NCBI GenBank assembly: GCA_013425405.1
Contig: JACCLF010000048.1
Coordinates: 1-45,854 of the forward strand
DNA length: 45,854 nucleotides
Direction: 5' to 3'
Source of the DNA: Microcaldota archaeon
Lineage (GTDB): Archaea; Micrarchaeota; Micrarchaeia; Burarchaeales; Fermentimicrarchaeaceae
Shown here: piece by piece, positions 1-8,073 of the stretch
Layout: each line of letters opens with the position of its first letter
How positions within the stretch are numbered: the first letter of the stretch is position 1
The notes under the pieces: model-generated
The model's database searches: none
The model's input: the letters and a program-made list of their open reading frames with translations, nothing else
What the model was told of the DNA's origin: nothing
Made by a program: the position numbers and the translations under genes

Positions 1-839
1 AGAGGCAGAATCTTGTTGAATTGATAATGCAGAAGCTCTGCATAAAGCCAAGCAAGAAGGATTTGAAGAACTGGGAGGGACTTGTTGAAAAGATAAAGAA
101 CCCGAAGAAGGAAGTTACAATTGGGATAACCGGCAAGTACACGGCCCTGAAGGATGCATATGTGAGCATAAAGGAGGCTCTTGTCCATGCAGGAGCTCAC
201 AACGACTGTAGAGTGAATATAAAGTGGATTGAAACTACTGATATAGAGGATGGAAAACAGACGGTGGGTGTTCTGAAGGATTGCGACGGCATGATAGTGC
301 CAGGCGGGTTTGGAGAGCGAGGCATGGAGGGGAAGATTCAGTGCATAAAGTATGCAAGGGAGAAGGGAATGCCTTTCCTTGGTCTATGCCTGGGGATGCA
401 GCTTGCTGTCGTTGAGTTTGCAAGGAATGTGTGCGGTTTGGAAGGCGCGAATACCACTGAGAGCGACCCGAACACTAAGCATCCGGTTGTTGACTTGCTG
501 CCTGAGCAGAAGAGGATAGTCTACAAGGGGGCAACCATGCGTTTGGGAGGGCATGATGTTCAAATTAAAGAAGGGACCCTTGCCTACAAGCTATACGGAA
601 GCACAAAGACAAGGGAGCGCTTCAGGCACAGGTGGGAGATAAACGAGAATTATTTCAAAGTTCTTGAGGAGAAAGGATTGGTTTTCTCAGGCAAGGCAAT
701 TGGTGAGGAGGTAATGCAGATTGCAGAGCTGCCTAGGCATAAATTCTTCCTGGGAACGCAGTTCCACCCAGAGTTCACATCAAGGTTAGAAAGACCGAAC
801 CCGCTATTCAATGGATTTTTGAAAGCATGTATAAAATAG
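1..839 (+). CDS. pyrG: CTP synthase, C-terminal part (truncated by window edge)
   Basis: CTP synthase makes CTP from UTP with ammonia taken from glutamine, the last step of pyrimidine nucleotide synthesis. The frame is open from base 3, so only about 279 of the usual ~535 residues are here: the end of the synthetase domain and the whole glutamine amidotransferase domain. Visible motifs are PGGFGERG (oxyanion region), the nucleophile elbow FLGLCLGMQ with its Cys, and the catalytic His/Glu pair in GTQFHPEF near the C-terminus. The TTG at 21 and ATG at 27 are internal codons, not starts, because matching protein continues upstream. The gene converges on a small membrane protein 8 bp downstream. 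Identification is secure. Confidence 0.96.
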   Translation, partial: RQNLVELIMQKLCIKPSKKDLKNWEGLVEKIKNPKKEVTIGITGKYTALKDAYVSIKEALVHAGAHNDCRVNIKWIETTDIEDGKQTVGVLKDCDGMIVPGGFGERGMEGKIQCIKYAREKGMPFLGLCLGMQLAVVEFARNVCGLEGANTTESDPNTKHPVVDLLPEQKRIVYKGATMRLGGHDVQIKEGTLAYKLYGSTKTRERFRHRWEINENYFKVLEEKGLVFSGKAIGEEVMQIAELPRHKFFLGTQFHPEFTSRLERPNPLFNGFLKACIK

Positions 840-847
840 ACGTCAAA

Positions 848-1315
848 CTACGCTCGCTTTGGCTTCTTTGTTTTTGGTTTTTCTCGTGGTTTTACTCCCT
901 CTCTTATGCGGGCTATGACCGCCCCTATCAATACGGGAATTAGTCCAAAAATCATAAGTGGAGGAGACGGAACATGATAATACAAAATATTATTTTTACA
1001 CACATTTAGACCAAATCCATCACAATCAATGGTTGTGGGTGCTAATTCTGCGATGACGAAGAAAAAAACAGCAAAGATTCCAGCGATAGTTGCATCCCTA
1101 ACTCTGAGGTTATAGCTCTTTATTGCAGAGTAGCCAATAATAATAAAGATGAGTACGATAGACCCTAAAACCCAGAGGTCATAGAACGGAGGGGTTAACA
1201 TAGGATATGGATTGAGATATTTCCACCAGATTAAAGAGGCTATAATCTCTATAAGAAACCAAATAGCCACTGGGATAAAGGATACTTTCAGTATTTTCTT
1301 CCACTCAACCACCAC
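848..1315 (-). CDS. small four-TM membrane protein, unknown function
   Basis: I do not recognise a family. The protein is about 155 residues with four hydrophobic segments, a charged loop between helices 2 and 3, a short extracytoplasmic-looking loop with two Cys, and a very basic Lys/Pro-rich tail, so the C-terminus is probably cytoplasmic. A TTG start at 1348 would overlap the upstream coiled-coil gene by 28 bp. I prefer one of the two adjacent GTG codons at 1312-1315, which have a GGAG-type ribosome site a few bases upstream and begin just after the stop of that gene. The two genes therefore look co-transcribed. Confidence 0.6.
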   Translation of the reverse strand: MVVEWKKILKVSFIPVAIWFLIEIIASLIWWKYLNPYPMLTPPFYDLWVLGSIVLIFIIIGYSAIKSYNLRVRDATIAGIFAVFFFVIAELAPTTIDCDGFGLNVCKNNILYYHVPSPPLMIFGLIPVLIGAVIARIREGVKPREKPKTKKPKRA

Positions 1316-1320
1316 AACTA

Positions 1321-1899
1321 CTACTTCTCCTTCTTCTTTATAACGCAAATTTCCCCCAAATCCACCCTTCCATCCTCATTCTTCTTCATGAAAGGCTTAA
1401 TTTCCTTCAGCTTCTCCTCCTCAACCTTCCTCTTCAGGTCAAGCAGCTTCTTCTCCTTCCTTGACTTGTGCTCGGCGCTTTGCTTCTCGTGAACCTTCGC
1501 CCTCAGCTCATTCATCCTGGTTTCAAACTCCTTGACCTGCTGCTCCGCCCTCTTTATATCCTCACTTATAAAAACAAGCCTTCTTTCCATCCTTTCAACT
1601 TCTATAGCGCCACTGAGCTTCTTCTCCCACCCCCTAACTTCCTTTACAAGCTCCCTCTCCTGCTTCAAAGTTCTGGCTTCTGTTGAAATTATGAACTCCA
1701 ATCTATGGATATTTTTTCGTATCTCTCTCGCCGGTGGAAGTGGGTTCTCTTTTTTTCTTTTCTCCAGCATTTCGCTCAGAGCCTTTGCCTCATACACCTT
1801 GTATCTATACCTCCTGTCAGCTTCCTTCAGCCTCTCAAGTAAGCCCGCTTTCTCCTTCTCAAGCGCTTCTGCATCCCCTGCAGGTTTCTGCTCCTCCAC
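1321..1899 (-). CDS. archaeal coiled-coil protein (COG1340-like)
   Basis: About 192 residues, almost entirely charged heptad-type helix (Lys/Glu/Arg-rich, no Pro after residue ~65), predicted to form long coiled coils. A central stretch with the pattern IRKxIxRLE...TEARTLKQERELV resembles the uncharacterised archaeal coiled-coil family COG1340, whose members carry a similar 'RxRIExLEW...T..LS.EEE..LV' block. The role is unknown. I place the start at GTG 1899 because AGAGGAG lies 6 to 7 bases upstream; a TTG at 1914 is possible. The gene is first of a two-gene minus-strand unit with the small membrane protein. AT-rich sequence at 1920-1945 may hold its promoter. Confidence 0.6.
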   Translation of the reverse strand: MEEQKPAGDAEALEKEKAGLLERLKEADRRYRYKVYEAKALSEMLEKRKKENPLPPAREIRKNIHRLEFIISTEARTLKQERELVKEVRGWEKKLSGAIEVERMERRLVFISEDIKRAEQQVKEFETRMNELRAKVHEKQSAEHKSRKEKKLLDLKRKVEEEKLKEIKPFMKKNEDGRVDLGEICVIKKKEK

Positions 1900-1961
1900 G
1901 TGAACTCCTCTCAAGCGAAAGCTTTATATTAAGGTCCTAATATAATAAATTACTTCGTTTT

Positions 1962-2036
1962 TTGCGTCTTCTCTAATACTGCCGAAAGGCAGCAAAACTG
2001 GTCGCCTTGCCAGCGCATAACGCGCTGGCCTCTTTT
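1962..2036. other. two strong stem-loops upstream of TnpB element 1
   Basis: Non-coding-looking DNA between the coiled-coil gene and the TnpB element. CTGCC-GAAA-GGCAG (around 1979-1992) is a perfect 5-bp stem with a GNRA-type loop. CCAGCGC-ATAAC-GCGCTGG (about 2011-2029) is a perfect 7-bp stem, followed on the plus strand by CCTCTTTTT. Such an arrangement can be a structured RNA ending in a T-run or the decayed end of an older element. No protein of recognisable character is encoded here. Confidence 0.4.
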
Positions 2037-2046
2037 TAACATCATA

Positions 2047-2087
2047 AGCGAGAAACCCCACACTCTTCAGAGTTGGGATGAAAGCGA
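2047..2087 (+). repeat. 41-bp hairpin repeat upstream of TnpB element 1 (copy 1)
   Basis: This segment matches 42833-42873 upstream of the second TnpB element at about 32 of 41 positions. Both have the order AGCG, R-rich linker, a CCAC...CTTCAGAG...GTG-type hairpin, then GATGAAAGCGA. Here the hairpin is CACTC-TTCA-GAGT with GGG/CCC support. The layout resembles the 3' ends of TnpB elements (GAAGCCC-hairpin-GGGAGCATGTCACC), so it may be a leftover right end of another element or part of this family's left end. It is not present upstream of the deleted copy at 10328. Confidence 0.6.
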
Positions 2088-2201
2088 ATGTATAACCGAA
2101 TACATTTACACATAAATTCACAACCCAGATTTATAAGCTTTCACTGGAAAGTTACCCCTCCCAGAGGTTTATAAAGAGAGAAATCGACGTAAATAACACC
2201 T

Positions 2202-3332
2202 ATGAGAGCCTATAAATTCAGGATATATCCCTCGAAGAAGCAGGAGGAACTTCTGAATAAACATCTGTGGCTAGCAAAGAAACTCTGGAATGAGTTGCTT
2301 GAACACTGCAAACAGACCTATGAAGACTTTGGCTACTTCCCAACAAAAAACACATCGCAACTGGTGGTAAAAAATTATGGCCTCTATTCTCAAACCCAGC
2401 AGGAGATTGCTCACAGAGTTTATAATGCAGTAATGAGGGTTTTCAAGCTGAGGAAGAAAGGAGTAAAATGCGGTTTTCCACGTTTCAAATCTTTTGACAG
2501 GATGAAAAGTCTGCATTACCCGCAGTTTGGCTTCTCCCTTGAAGAGAAACTCAAAGTAACTCCTTTTGGTGAGATTGCGATAAAGAAGCATAGGAATATA
2601 AAAGGAAAAATTAAGACACTGACTCTGAAAAGAGAAGCATCTGGGAAATGGTTTGCTGTTTTTTGCGTTGAAACACCAAAAGAGTTTCCAAAAGAAAACA
2701 AGGGAGGGACAGTTGGAATTGACTTGGGACTGAAGACATTTGCGACCTTATCAAATGGAATGATGATAAACAACCCAAGGCATTTCAAGAAATACGAAGA
2801 CAGACTTGCCTTCATCCAGAGAGAGCTTTCAAAAAAGAAGAAAGGCAGCGCCAGCAGGAAGAGGGCAAAGATAAGAGTAGCAAAACTGCATGAGAAGGTG
2901 GCCAACACAAGAGCAGACTTCCTTCACAAGATTTCAACTGAATTGGTGAATGATTATTCCTTCATTGCATCAGAAAAGCTTGCCTCACAGGAAATGGCAG
3001 AACAGCATTACGGCAAGTCCATCAACGATGCGGGATGGAGCATGTTTACAAGCTTCCTTGCATACAAGGCGGAAGGGGCTGGATGCAGAGTGGTGTTTGT
3101 AGACCCAAAGAATACTTCAAAGATGTGCAGCAGGTGCGGAAACATCAGAGATGACCTGACGCTCGGGGATAGGATATATACCTGTCCTGAATGTGGGTTA
3201 TCAATAGACCGAGACATGAACGCTGCATGTGTTATACTCATAAGAGCTACCGGGGGGCACCCGGGAAGTAACGCTTCTGGAAATGCAACAATAGTTGCGT
3301 CTGTGAAGGAAGAAGCCCACACCTGTTTATAG
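2202..3332 (+). CDS. tnpB: TnpB RNA-guided nuclease, copy 1
   Basis: TnpB is the compact RuvC-type nuclease ancestral to Cas12 and uses an RNA from the element's right end to cut DNA beside a short motif. The 376-residue protein opens with MRAYKFRIYPS. It has RuvC-I GIDLGLKTFA (Asp174), RuvC-II ASEKLAS (Glu258), a four-Cys zinc ribbon (Cys309, 312, 328, 331) and RuvC-III DRDMNAA, so the catalytic residues look intact. Residues ~115-350 are very close to copy 2, whereas residues ~30-110 (wedge/REC region) are much more diverged. The 3' end of the gene overlaps the probable guide RNA. A TATA-like TTTATAAAG within the left end lies about 30 bp upstream of ATG. Confidence 0.93.
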   Translation: MRAYKFRIYPSKKQEELLNKHLWLAKKLWNELLEHCKQTYEDFGYFPTKNTSQLVVKNYGLYSQTQQEIAHRVYNAVMRVFKLRKKGVKCGFPRFKSFDRMKSLHYPQFGFSLEEKLKVTPFGEIAIKKHRNIKGKIKTLTLKREASGKWFAVFCVETPKEFPKENKGGTVGIDLGLKTFATLSNGMMINNPRHFKKYEDRLAFIQRELSKKKKGSASRKRAKIRVAKLHEKVANTRADFLHKISTELVNDYSFIASEKLASQEMAEQHYGKSINDAGWSMFTSFLAYKAEGAGCRVVFVDPKNTSKMCSRCGNIRDDLTLGDRIYTCPECGLSIDRDMNAACVILIRATGGHPGSNASGNATIVASVKEEAHTCL

Positions 3333-3348
3333 GTGGGAGCATGTCACC
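3240..3348 (+). ncRNA. probable right-end guide RNA (omega/reRNA) scaffold of TnpB copy 1
   Basis: By family knowledge, the right end of tnpB elements is transcribed as a scaffold RNA whose 3' guide is the adjoining chromosomal sequence. Here the tail of tnpB contains the conserved block GGAAGTAACGC, then a GAAGCCC-CACCT/AGGTG hairpin (3320-3335) and GGAGCATGTCACC ending at 3348. The putative guide would begin at 3349. The 5' boundary is approximate. The same block survives in the deleted copy at 10398-10490, which argues that it matters as RNA or as a transposase-binding end. Confidence 0.55.
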
Positions 3349-3463
3349 AAACTCTCAGTTACCAAGCCTTCACCAGTCTCAAGCAATACTCATGAATATG
3401 ATTTCAGCCAAAGAGATTTCTCTCATTATTTATATTTATTCCTATATTTATAATACTGTTCTT

Positions 3464-4543
3464 ATGATTGAAATAAAAGCAGATGAAATGGAAGGCGGCG
3501 GACAGATTCTTCGCTCCTCCCTCTCCCTCTCCTCGGTGCTGCATGCTCCCGTAAAGCTCTTCAACATACGCGCCAAGAGGGCAAAGCCAGGGATGCAGGC
3601 CCAGCATCTAACGGGCGTCCAGGCTGCCTCAATGATGGCAGACGCCCAGACGCAGGGGTTTGCAAAAGGGTCAACAGAGCTCGCCTACTCGCCGTCATCA
3701 ATACACGGAGGGGATTTCAGGTTCAATGTGGGAACAGCCGGCTCCTCAATGCTTGTGCTTCAGACAATACTGCCTCTGGCTGCATTCGCGCCTTCTGATG
3801 TCAGCATCAAGATAATCGGAGGAACACATGTCGCCTGGTCACCTAACTTCAATTATGTAAAGGAAGTATTCTTTCCATTACTTAAGAAGACAGGCTTCTC
3901 TCCATCCTCCTTTGGGCTTGAGAGGGCAGGCTGGTATCCCAAGGGAGGGGGGTCAGTAACATTCTCATCAAAGCCGGTGGATTACTTGCAATCCATCAAC
4001 CTAGAATCGCCCGGCAAGCTTCTGAAAATATGCGGAGTCTCCTGCTGCTCCAACCTTCCGGATATTGTTGCTGAAAGGCAGGCAGAATCCGCCAAGCAGA
4101 TTCTCGGGGAGAACGGCTATGGGGATGTTGAGATAGAGAAGCAGGTTCTTCCATCCCCTTCAAAAGGCTCTGCTCTTACGCTGTATGCAGTGTGCGAGAA
4201 CAGCATACTTAGCGCCTCTTCCCTTGGCGCTCTGGGTAAAAAATCCGAGAAGGTTGGTGAGGAAGCCGCAAAAGGGCTTCTCGCAGAAATGACAAGCTGC
4301 GCTGCGCTGGACAGGCACACGGGAGACCAGCTTTTAATTTACATGGCACTGGCAAAGGGTGAGTCCTCAGTTACAGTGGGCGAGTTAACCCCGCACATAA
4401 AGACGAACATATGGGTGCTTGAGCAGTTCGTGGATGCCCGCTTCAGAGTTGAGGAACTCGGAAATCATGCAAGAATTGCCGTGAAGGGAATAGGGCTGGA
4501 GAGAAGCCAGCTGCGCTCAGCTGAGCAGGCTCAGAGGATATAA
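3464..4543 (+). CDS. rtcA: RNA 3'-terminal phosphate cyclase
   Basis: RtcA converts RNA 3'-phosphate ends to 2',3'-cyclic phosphates by an ATP-dependent adenylylation cycle, in RNA repair and end processing. The protein is 359 residues, normal for the family. It begins EMEGGGQILRSSLSLS, with the RAKRAKPGMQAQHLTG block, GGGSVTF in the middle, and the C-terminal DRHTGDQLLIYMALA holding the His that takes the AMP. Although the frame is open from 3341 across the end of the TnpB element, I start at ATG 3464, where homology begins (MIEIKADE) and which follows an AT-rich TATA-like tract at 3425-3455. The 3' end overlaps the convergent prepilin peptidase by 27 bp. Confidence 0.93.
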   Translation: MIEIKADEMEGGGQILRSSLSLSSVLHAPVKLFNIRAKRAKPGMQAQHLTGVQAASMMADAQTQGFAKGSTELAYSPSSIHGGDFRFNVGTAGSSMLVLQTILPLAAFAPSDVSIKIIGGTHVAWSPNFNYVKEVFFPLLKKTGFSPSSFGLERAGWYPKGGGSVTFSSKPVDYLQSINLESPGKLLKICGVSCCSNLPDIVAERQAESAKQILGENGYGDVEIEKQVLPSPSKGSALTLYAVCENSILSASSLGALGKKSEKVGEEAAKGLLAEMTSCAALDRHTGDQLLIYMALAKGESSVTVGELTPHIKTNIWVLEQFVDARFRVEELGNHARIAVKGIGLERSQLRSAEQAQRI

Positions 4544-5398
4544 ATAAGCAAGCGGGTCCCCGAAAAGCAGGGCAGCCGCAAGTGCCAGAAGCACGTATGG
4601 CATGAAGACAGGCATCTCCTTGTACACAGGAAATTTCTTGCCCTTCCCAAGCGTTTTCAGCTTCTCTATCTCCCCGAGGGTGAGCAGCCTGTCGAGCTTG
4701 TGCTCGCTCACAAGCTTCGGGTCCATCTTCTCAATCGCCAGCACGTCCTCCTCATCTATCTCGTTGACTCCTACCATCCTTATCATGTATTTTTCGCTTA
4801 TGTGGTCCTTCAGCGCGAAGAGGCTCGTGGCGCATACAATAACTGCGGCAAAGATTGCAAGCTGCGTTTGAGGCAGCTCCACCATGCCATTCATATAATA
4901 GAGGAATGCCGCATAGAAAACCAGTGTAAAAGCTGCAAGCGCAACCTGCGCTGCATCAATCCTAACCTTCTCACCTCTTAAAAAATCGAGGATAATCAAC
5001 GGTATGTAATTGAGGAATATGCCGAAGATGGCAAGCACTCCCGAGAGAACAAATACCGAGACGACAAAGGGAAGGTCCAGCTGCGATTTTGCCTGCAGGA
5101 GCATTGACTGCGGCGCTTCAGGGAGCAACAGGGCTATGGAGATAAACACAAGCACATCTGCACCGCCTATCTGCCCTGTCCTATAAAGAATATACCCAAA
5201 TACGAATATGACAAGAGCCACAACGCCGCTGCTTACTATCACATTTGCGTTGAGGCTTGCAAGGGTGAAAAGCGCTCCAATTGCCACAAGCGAGTATGTG
5301 ACCCACGAGGGGACATTCCTCCTGTTGAAAAGGTCGTAGTATGTCGCCGCAGCGCATCCCACGAAGCATATTGCAAATCTCAGCAGTGCGAACTCCAT
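4517..5398 (-). CDS. A24-family prepilin peptidase (archaeal, FlaK/EppA-like)
   Basis: This is a membrane aspartyl protease that removes class III signal peptides from archaeal pilins and archaellins. The 293-residue protein has six or more membrane helices. The first catalytic Asp is in YYDLFNRRNVPSW (about residue 22) and the second in the GGAD form of the GxGD motif (GQIGGADVLV, near residue 80). A charged cytoplasmic domain (residues ~200-265) sits between the last helices, a feature of archaeal rather than bacterial members. It is the last gene of a minus-strand group and starts 4 bp after the MscS gene stop. No pilin genes are seen in the window, so its substrates are encoded elsewhere. 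Confidence 0.85.
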   Translation of the reverse strand: MEFALLRFAICFVGCAAATYYDLFNRRNVPSWVTYSLVAIGALFTLASLNANVIVSSGVVALVIFVFGYILYRTGQIGGADVLVFISIALLLPEAPQSMLLQAKSQLDLPFVVSVFVLSGVLAIFGIFLNYIPLIILDFLRGEKVRIDAAQVALAAFTLVFYAAFLYYMNGMVELPQTQLAIFAAVIVCATSLFALKDHISEKYMIRMVGVNEIDEEDVLAIEKMDPKLVSEHKLDRLLTLGEIEKLKTLGKGKKFPVYKEMPVFMPYVLLALAAALLFGDPLAYLYPLSLLS

Positions 5399-5402
5399 CA
5401 GC

Positions 5403-6335
5403 TCACCCCACGACCGTTATCCTGCTCTTGTGTCTCTTCAGTCCTTTCAGAAGGTTCTCAGTTATCTGCGCCTCGGCCTGCCTCCTCTTCCTTGCTGCCA
5501 CAAGGTAGCGCACAGCAACTCTAACTGCCCCTCCCTCCATTGAGACGTAGGCCAGCGGCTCCTCCTTGATATCCTTTATCTTGAGCTTGTATTTTCTAAG
5601 GCTGAGAAACTTGGCAGCATCCCTCATCTTCTCACCCACAATTTTCTTCACAGCATCCTCTGCAAGCTTCTTGGCAAGCTCATAGTCGCTTCCGTAAGTC
5701 ACCTTAAAAGATACTTCATCCCAGATGAACGGGCTTTCGGCGGTGTAGTTCACAACACTCTTGTTAAGCACCATGCTGTTGGGCACGCTCGCAAACCCGC
5801 CAGTTTCCTGCCAGCTCACCCTGTCCAGCTCGTTTATTCTCGTGAAGAAGAGGGTTATATCGGATATATCCCCAAGCACGCCCCACATACTGTCCCCTAT
5901 GAAAACCCTGTCACCTGTTTTGTACAGCCTTGAGGCAACTATGGACACCCAGCCTATAAGGTTCAATAGTGCCGGCTGCACAGCTATTGCAACTCCAGCG
6001 CCCACAAGCCCTGAGAAAAGCGTCAGGGAGGAAATATCTCCAAGATATATGAAGCCCAGCAGAATCAGGACCAGCCCTGCTGCGAGATACTTCTGAACCC
6101 CGGTGATATACCTCCTCTCATCCTCGGAAAGCTTCAAGTGCCTTGTCATCCATGTTTCGGTGAACTTCAGCGAGCCGAATACAATCAACACAACGAGCAC
6201 AGTCCTTAGAATCTTGTCAATCACTATCATAATCTCTTGCGCCATCTGGAGCCTAGCCTCAATGATGGGAAGAGCGTACACCATGACGAGTATTACTGCC
6301 AGGTAGACCAGGAAAGTTGGCGTATTCATCCTCAC
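5403..6335 (-). CDS. MscS-family mechanosensitive channel
   Basis: A small-conductance mechanosensitive channel that releases osmolytes on hypo-osmotic shock. It has 310 residues. Three or four hydrophobic segments fill the first ~170 residues, including a glycine/alanine-rich pore helix LVGAGVAIAVQPALLNLIG. A beta domain follows with the family pattern Y+TGDRVFIG (residues ~137-150) and FASVPNSMVLNKSVVNYT, then an alpha/beta C-terminal domain. The GTG at 6335 overlaps the RidA stop in a GTGA arrangement; ATG at 6329 is an alternative. It is in the SRP54-RidA-MscS-peptidase run and is probably translationally coupled to RidA. Confidence 0.88.
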   Translation of the reverse strand: MRMNTPTFLVYLAVILVMVYALPIIEARLQMAQEIMIVIDKILRTVLVVLIVFGSLKFTETWMTRHLKLSEDERRYITGVQKYLAAGLVLILLGFIYLGDISSLTLFSGLVGAGVAIAVQPALLNLIGWVSIVASRLYKTGDRVFIGDSMWGVLGDISDITLFFTRINELDRVSWQETGGFASVPNSMVLNKSVVNYTAESPFIWDEVSFKVTYGSDYELAKKLAEDAVKKIVGEKMRDAAKFLSLRKYKLKIKDIKEEPLAYVSMEGGAVRVAVRYLVAARKRRQAEAQITENLLKGLKRHKSRITVVG

Positions 6336-6673
6336 ACCTTTACAACTGCATCAAGCTCAACCAATGCTTCCTTTGGAAGTGAAGCAACACCCACCGTTGT
6401 TCTTGCCGGGGGGTTTTTTACGAAGTATTCAGAATAAACCTTGTTCATAAGATTGAAATCCGCAATATCTTTTAGATACACAGTAACCTTAACGATGTTC
6501 TCAGTACTCCCGCCCGCTTCCTCAACCACCGCTATAAGATTTTCAATTGCTTTTCTCGTCTGCTTCTCAATATCACCTGCTATTCTCCCCTCCTCATCAA
6601 TACCCAGCTGTCCCGATACGAATATGAAACCCCCTTTCCTAACATATGGCGAATACGGCCCTATTGCGTTCAT
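6332..6673 (-). CDS. ridA: RidA/YjgF enamine-imine deaminase
   Basis: RidA hydrolyses reactive 2-aminoacrylate and related enamines made by PLP enzymes, protecting them from damage. The protein is 113 residues, about ten shorter at the N-terminus than most. It has the GPYSP start, FVSGQLGID, TVYLKDIADF, and the active-site Arg in PPARTTVGVASLP. The C-terminal VEIEAV of typical members is VELDAV here, a conservative Glu-to-Asp change at a residue usually placed near substrate. It sits 1 bp after the SRP54 stop and overlaps the MscS start, so it is within one transcription unit. Confidence 0.92.
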   Translation of the reverse strand: MNAIGPYSPYVRKGGFIFVSGQLGIDEEGRIAGDIEKQTRKAIENLIAVVEEAGGSTENIVKVTVYLKDIADFNLMNKVYSEYFVKNPPARTTVGVASLPKEALVELDAVVKV

Positions 6674-6674
6674 G

Positions 6675-7997
6675 CTACATCCCCAGGTTGCCCCCGCCGC
6701 CTTTCATGAACCTCTCAACCTGCCTTCTCAACCCCCTGTTCTTCTTGAAGGCATTCATGAACTTCTTCATTTTCTCAAACTGGCTTATAAGCTCCTTTAT
6801 ATCTTCAACCTTCGTGCCAGAGCCTTTCGCTATCCTCTCTATTCTGCTCTTGCTCTTCCTCACAAGCTCAACATCCTTCCTCTCCTGTTTTGTCATTGAG
6901 CTTATTATAACTTCGTATTTCTTGAGTTTTTCCTCGCTCTGCTCCATCAGCTCCTTTGGCAGATCAACCATGCCCATCATCTGGAAGACGCTCTTGAGAG
7001 GACCCATCTTCTTTGTTGCTTTGAGCTGCTCGTAAAAGCTCTCTATTGTCAGCTCCTCTCCAAGAAGCTTCTCTGCGTCAACTTCCTCAATGCCTGCCTG
7101 CTTTACCTTCTCAAGCAAGGCCTCCAAATCCGGGAAGCCCAGCAGCCTTCCGACAAACTTCTTGGCGTCAAAAACTTCAAAATCGTCAAGCTTCTCCCCG
7201 GTGCCTATGAAGGCAACTTTTGCTCCAGATGCCGCAACAGAGCTTAGCGCTCCTCCCCCCTTCCCGCTCCCATCCATCTTTGTGACAAGCACTCCAGTGA
7301 TGCCGACAGCCTTGTTGAACTCCTCCGCCTGCTTCCTTGCAATCTGCCCTATGTCTGCGCTGACCACGATGAATTTCTCATCAGGCTTGAGAGCTTCATT
7401 TATATCAACCAGCTCTTTCTGCAGCTCACCGTCAAAAGCATCTCTCCCTGAGGAATCCACAATTACAACATCCTTGTCCTTGAACTGCTCCAGCCCTGCC
7501 TTCACTATGTTCTTCGCATCCCTCTCCCCTTTCATTCCAAAGAATGGAACGCCTATTTTGGCTGCAAGCTGCTCCACCTGCTCATATGCAGCAGGCCTGT
7601 AGGTGTCGCAACAGATGAGCCCTATGCTCAAACCCCTGTCCCTGTAGAACTTGGCAAGCTTCGCGGTGCTCGTTGTTTTCCCGCTCCCAAACAAACCGAG
7701 GAGAAGAATTTTCTGCTTTCCAAGCCTTGGCTCGTGCTTCTCACCCATCAATGCAACAAGCTCGTCATAGACAACCTTCACAACATGCTCCCTTGCCCCA
7801 ACACCACCTGCAGGCTTCTCCTTCAAAGCTCTCTCTTGAATCCTCTTGGAAAGCTCGAAAACAAGCTTCACATTAACATCATTGCTTATCAGCACTCTCT
7901 GCAGTTCCTTCACTAGCTCTGCTACGGCCTTCTCGTCAACTATGGCTGCGCCGGTTATCTTTGCCAGTGCCTTCCTTAAGCCTGCTCCCAGATCCAT
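6675..7997 (-). CDS. srp54: signal recognition particle GTPase SRP54
   Basis: SRP54 (Ffh) binds signal peptides and SRP RNA and pairs with FtsY (encoded at 13724) to deliver ribosomes to the membrane. About 440 residues: the N domain, then the G domain with P-loop GLFGSGKTT, DTYRPAAYEQ, TKMD and the insertion box, and the Met-rich M domain with the SRP-RNA-binding stretch SKSRIERIAKGSG. The G3 motif, usually DTAGR, reads DSSGR. I start at ATG 7997; a TTG two codons upstream is also possible. It is the first gene of the minus-strand group. A likely TATA box lies near 8035-8045. Confidence 0.96.
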   Translation of the reverse strand: MDLGAGLRKALAKITGAAIVDEKAVAELVKELQRVLISNDVNVKLVFELSKRIQERALKEKPAGGVGAREHVVKVVYDELVALMGEKHEPRLGKQKILLLGLFGSGKTTSTAKLAKFYRDRGLSIGLICCDTYRPAAYEQVEQLAAKIGVPFFGMKGERDAKNIVKAGLEQFKDKDVVIVDSSGRDAFDGELQKELVDINEALKPDEKFIVVSADIGQIARKQAEEFNKAVGITGVLVTKMDGSGKGGGALSSVAASGAKVAFIGTGEKLDDFEVFDAKKFVGRLLGFPDLEALLEKVKQAGIEEVDAEKLLGEELTIESFYEQLKATKKMGPLKSVFQMMGMVDLPKELMEQSEEKLKKYEVIISSMTKQERKDVELVRKSKSRIERIAKGSGTKVEDIKELISQFEKMKKFMNAFKKNRGLRRQVERFMKGGGGNLGM

Positions 7998-8073
7998 AAA
8001 CAACTCACGCTCGTAGACTATACTTTTGACGTAGCTTATTTAATTCGTTACTGGATTGCATTGGAGCTGAGAC

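Larger units (their letters stand above)
2140..3348 (+). mobile_element. IS200/IS605-type element carrying only tnpB, copy 1
   Basis: The ends are inferred by comparison with a second full copy (42905-44129) and a deleted copy (10328-10490). All three share a left end starting TTCACTGGAAAGTTACC, then a small CCTC...GAGG stem and the TATA-like block GAGGTTTATAAAG. The right end shared with the other full copy is a CACCT-GTTTAT-AGGTG hairpin followed by GGAGCATGTCACC, ending at 3348. There are no terminal inverted repeats and no target duplication, as expected for this superfamily. No TnpA (Y1 HUH transposase) is encoded nearby, so mobility would need TnpA in trans. TTCAC may be the target-adjacent motif; that is inference. 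Confidence 0.75.

Noticed and set aside
1468-1903. Long plus-strand frames opposite the coiled-coil gene
   Set aside because: Ser/Leu/Phe-rich shadows of a Lys/Glu-rich coding strand; the minus-strand product has clear heptad structure.
2047-2087. C/D box small RNA because of GATGA near the 41-bp repeat
   Set aside because: Copy 2 has GTGATGA but no convincing D box (CTGA) at the needed distance, and copy 1 has an imperfect C box.
1924-2121. 65-codon minus-strand frame upstream of the TnpB element
   Set aside because: It runs through two strong hairpins and the 41-bp repeat, has no ribosome site and no family resemblance; the RNA-structure reading fits better.
2140-3348. TnpA transposase partner
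   Set aside because: No Y1 HUH protein or remnant is visible beside any of the three element copies.
3341-3463. N-terminal extension of RtcA from the ATG at 3341
   Set aside because: It begins within the TnpB right end and has no family similarity; ATG 3464 matches the family start and follows a TATA-like tract.
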